Positions 62,858 through 64,000 of a stretch of 64,000 nt of DNA are shown here, piece by piece. Numbering within the stretch: position 1 is the first letter of the stretch; every line of letters begins with the position of its first letter. Made by a program: the position numbers and the translations under genes. Origin of the DNA: Bin5 sp965218625 (GTDB lineage: Bacteria; Chloroflexota; Anaerolineae; Caldilineales; Caldilineaceae); assembly GCA_965218625.1 (NCBI GenBank), contig CBDCLG010000015.1, positions 372,001 to 436,000 of the forward strand, read 5' to 3'. Below the pieces are notes generated by a model. The model was not told where the DNA came from and ran no database searches. It worked only from the letters and a program-made list of their open reading frames with translations.

Positions 62858-64000
62858 TCAGGGATTTGAAGCGGGGGGACGGGCAGAGGCCTGCATCCGG
62901 GCGGCGTGGAATTCATGCACGGTCTGGGCGAAGCGGGCGAAGAGCAGGTCGGCGTCGTGCGGGCCGGGGCTGGCTTCGGGGTGATATTGCACACAGAATA
63001 CGGGGCGGTCGGTCAGGCGCATTCCCTCAAGCGTGCCGTCATTGAGATTGAGATGCGTAATCTCGACGTTAGGGGGCAGCGTCTCCTGGTCGACGGCATA
63101 GTTGTGGTTCTGTGCGGTGATCTGAATGTTGGCGCTGTCGACATCGCTGACGGGCTGGTTGCCGCCGTGGTGCCCGAACTTGAGCTTGAAGGTCTGCGCG
63201 CCGAGGGCGAGACCGATGACCTGGTGACCCAGGCAGATGCCGAACATGGGCAGTCCGCTTTCGAGCAGGGCGGCAACTGCGCTGGCCGCGTAGGGGACGC
63301 CGGCGGGGTCGCCGGGGCCATTGCTGAGAAAGATACCGTCGGGGTCCAGCTGCAGGACCTCCGCGGCGGGGGTATTGGCGGGAACGACGGCGACGCGCAG
63401 GTTGTGGCTTGCCAGGCGGCGCAATATGTTGTGTTTCATGCCGAAGTCGTAGGCGACAATGAGGGGGGCGTCGTGCCCGCCGCCTGCCTGCCAGGCGCCG
63501 TAATCGTTGCTGCCCGACGCGACCGGGGTCCACTCGCCTTTCGTTTCGACGTTCCAGTAGTATGGCTCTTCGCAGGTAACCTCCTGCACCAGGTCGCGGC
63601 CATCCAGCCCCTCCCAGCTGCGGGCAAGCTCGACCAGCTCAGCGGACGAACGGCTGCCGTCGTTGCAGAGGGCGCCGCGGAGGACGCCCTGCTCGCGCAG
63701 CAGCCGCGTCAGCGCACGCGTGTCGACCTGGCTGATGCCGGGGATGGCGTGGCGGCTGAGATAGCTCTCCAGGTTTTCATTGGCGCGCCAGTTGGAGACG
63801 ACGGGGCTGACCTCGCGCACGATGAAGGCGGTCACCTGCGGCCGGTCACTCTCGACGTCTTCGCGGTTGACGCCGGTGTTGCCGACGTGGGGCACGGTCA
63901 TGCAGACCATCTGCCCGCGATAGGAGGGATCGGTCAGTACCTCCTGGTAGCCGGTGAGGCTGGTGTTGAAGACGACCTCGCCGACAACCGTTTGCCGGGC
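62858..64000 (-). CDS. carA: Carbamoyl-phosphate synthase small (glutaminase) subunit, 5' end outside window
   Basis: Provides ammonia from glutamine for carbamoyl phosphate in arginine and pyrimidine synthesis. The frame is open to the window edge, where it reads VVGEVVFNTSLTGYQEVLTDPSYRGQ before MVCMTVPHVGNTGVN, so the first 20-30 residues are missing. The N-terminal CarA domain ends near residue 150 of the visible part, with GISQVDTRALTRLLREQG. The class I amidotransferase domain follows: PLIVAYDFGMKHNILRRL, catalytic Cys in LPMFGICLGHQVIGLALG, and His/Glu in FCVQYHPEASPGPHD. The C-terminus is RPPASNP. It converges on the sigma-nuclease gene with a 40-bp gap. carB is not in the window. Confidence 0.96.
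   Translation of the reverse strand, partial: ARQTVVGEVVFNTSLTGYQEVLTDPSYRGQMVCMTVPHVGNTGVNREDVESDRPQVTAFIVREVSPVVSNWRANENLESYLSRHAIPGISQVDTRALTRLLREQGVLRGALCNDGSRSSAELVELARSWEGLDGRDLVQEVTCEEPYYWNVETKGEWTPVASGSNDYGAWQAGGGHDAPLIVAYDFGMKHNILRRLASHNLRVAVVPANTPAAEVLQLDPDGIFLSNGPGDPAGVPYAASAVAALLESGLPMFGICLGHQVIGLALGAQTFKLKFGHHGGNQPVSDVDSANIQITAQNHNYAVDQETLPPNVEITHLNLNDGTLEGMRLTDRPVFCVQYHPEASPGPHDADLLFARFAQTVHEFHAARMQASARPPASNP

Overview
The window looks like a chromosomal segment of a GC-rich, heterotrophic, non-model bacterium. Family content suggests a Chloroflexota member of Caldilinea/Anaerolinea type: many lipoprotein-anchored ABC importers, several phytanoyl-CoA-dioxygenase-like enzymes, M81, Ldh/RraA, LLM and SMP-30 catabolic enzymes, PA14 plus Thr-Pro surface lipoproteins, and a sigma/DUF151 protein. 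That placement is inference from gene content; no rRNA or marker phylogeny is available here. No rRNA, intact tRNA, CRISPR array, transposase or prophage gene was seen.

Layout. 1-5255 (+): end of a MalFG-type sugar importer, a PfkB sugar kinase, a PhyH-type dioxygenase and a GH32-like beta-fructosidase, plausibly a fructan/sucrose locus. 5319-14668 (+): a peptide-type ABC importer whose binding protein, leader, promoter and first permease are tandemly duplicated. The upstream permease copy is broken by a stop codon, and the scar contains a decayed sugar isomerase end. 14715-26135: a Cache lipoprotein (-), then on + an M81 protein, an unknown small protein, three PhyH enzymes around a VOC protein, an Ldh-type dehydrogenase, a divergent GroEL-like chaperonin overlapping a BNR-type propeller gene, a DhnA-type aldolase and a D-2-hydroxyacid dehydrogenase. 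26199-30751 (-): two tandem paralogous GT-C-like membrane proteins.

31002-55073 is a 24 kb run, all on the minus strand, of small-molecule uptake and catabolism. It holds a ribose-type ABC system with an SDR; an RraA/Ldh/VOC/rhamnose-mutarotase/P450 set; two complete oligopeptide-type ABC systems (one with a permease-ATPase fusion); and LLM, cupin, Gfo/Idh and two SDR enzymes. 55304-58166 (+): a DUF4432 sugar-epimerase-like protein, a MNT/HEPN pair with a frameshifted HEPN gene, and an SMP-30 lactonase. 58201-60741 (-): a sugar-phosphate isomerase and a PA14 surface lipoprotein. After an 0.8 kb repeat-rich spacer come an ECF sigma/bifunctional-nuclease fusion (+) and the start-truncated carA (-).

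Functionally, most of the window is a sugar, sugar-acid and peptide scavenging platform: extracytoplasmic lipoproteins bind substrates, ABC permeases import them, and kinases, dehydrogenases, isomerases and aldolases feed central metabolism. All five solute-binding-protein genes are followed by a strong intercistronic hairpin, and many spacers show 7-bp periodicity. The strongest candidates for new biology are the chaperonin/propeller pair and the sigma-nuclease fusion, which has its own internal ribosome binding site.
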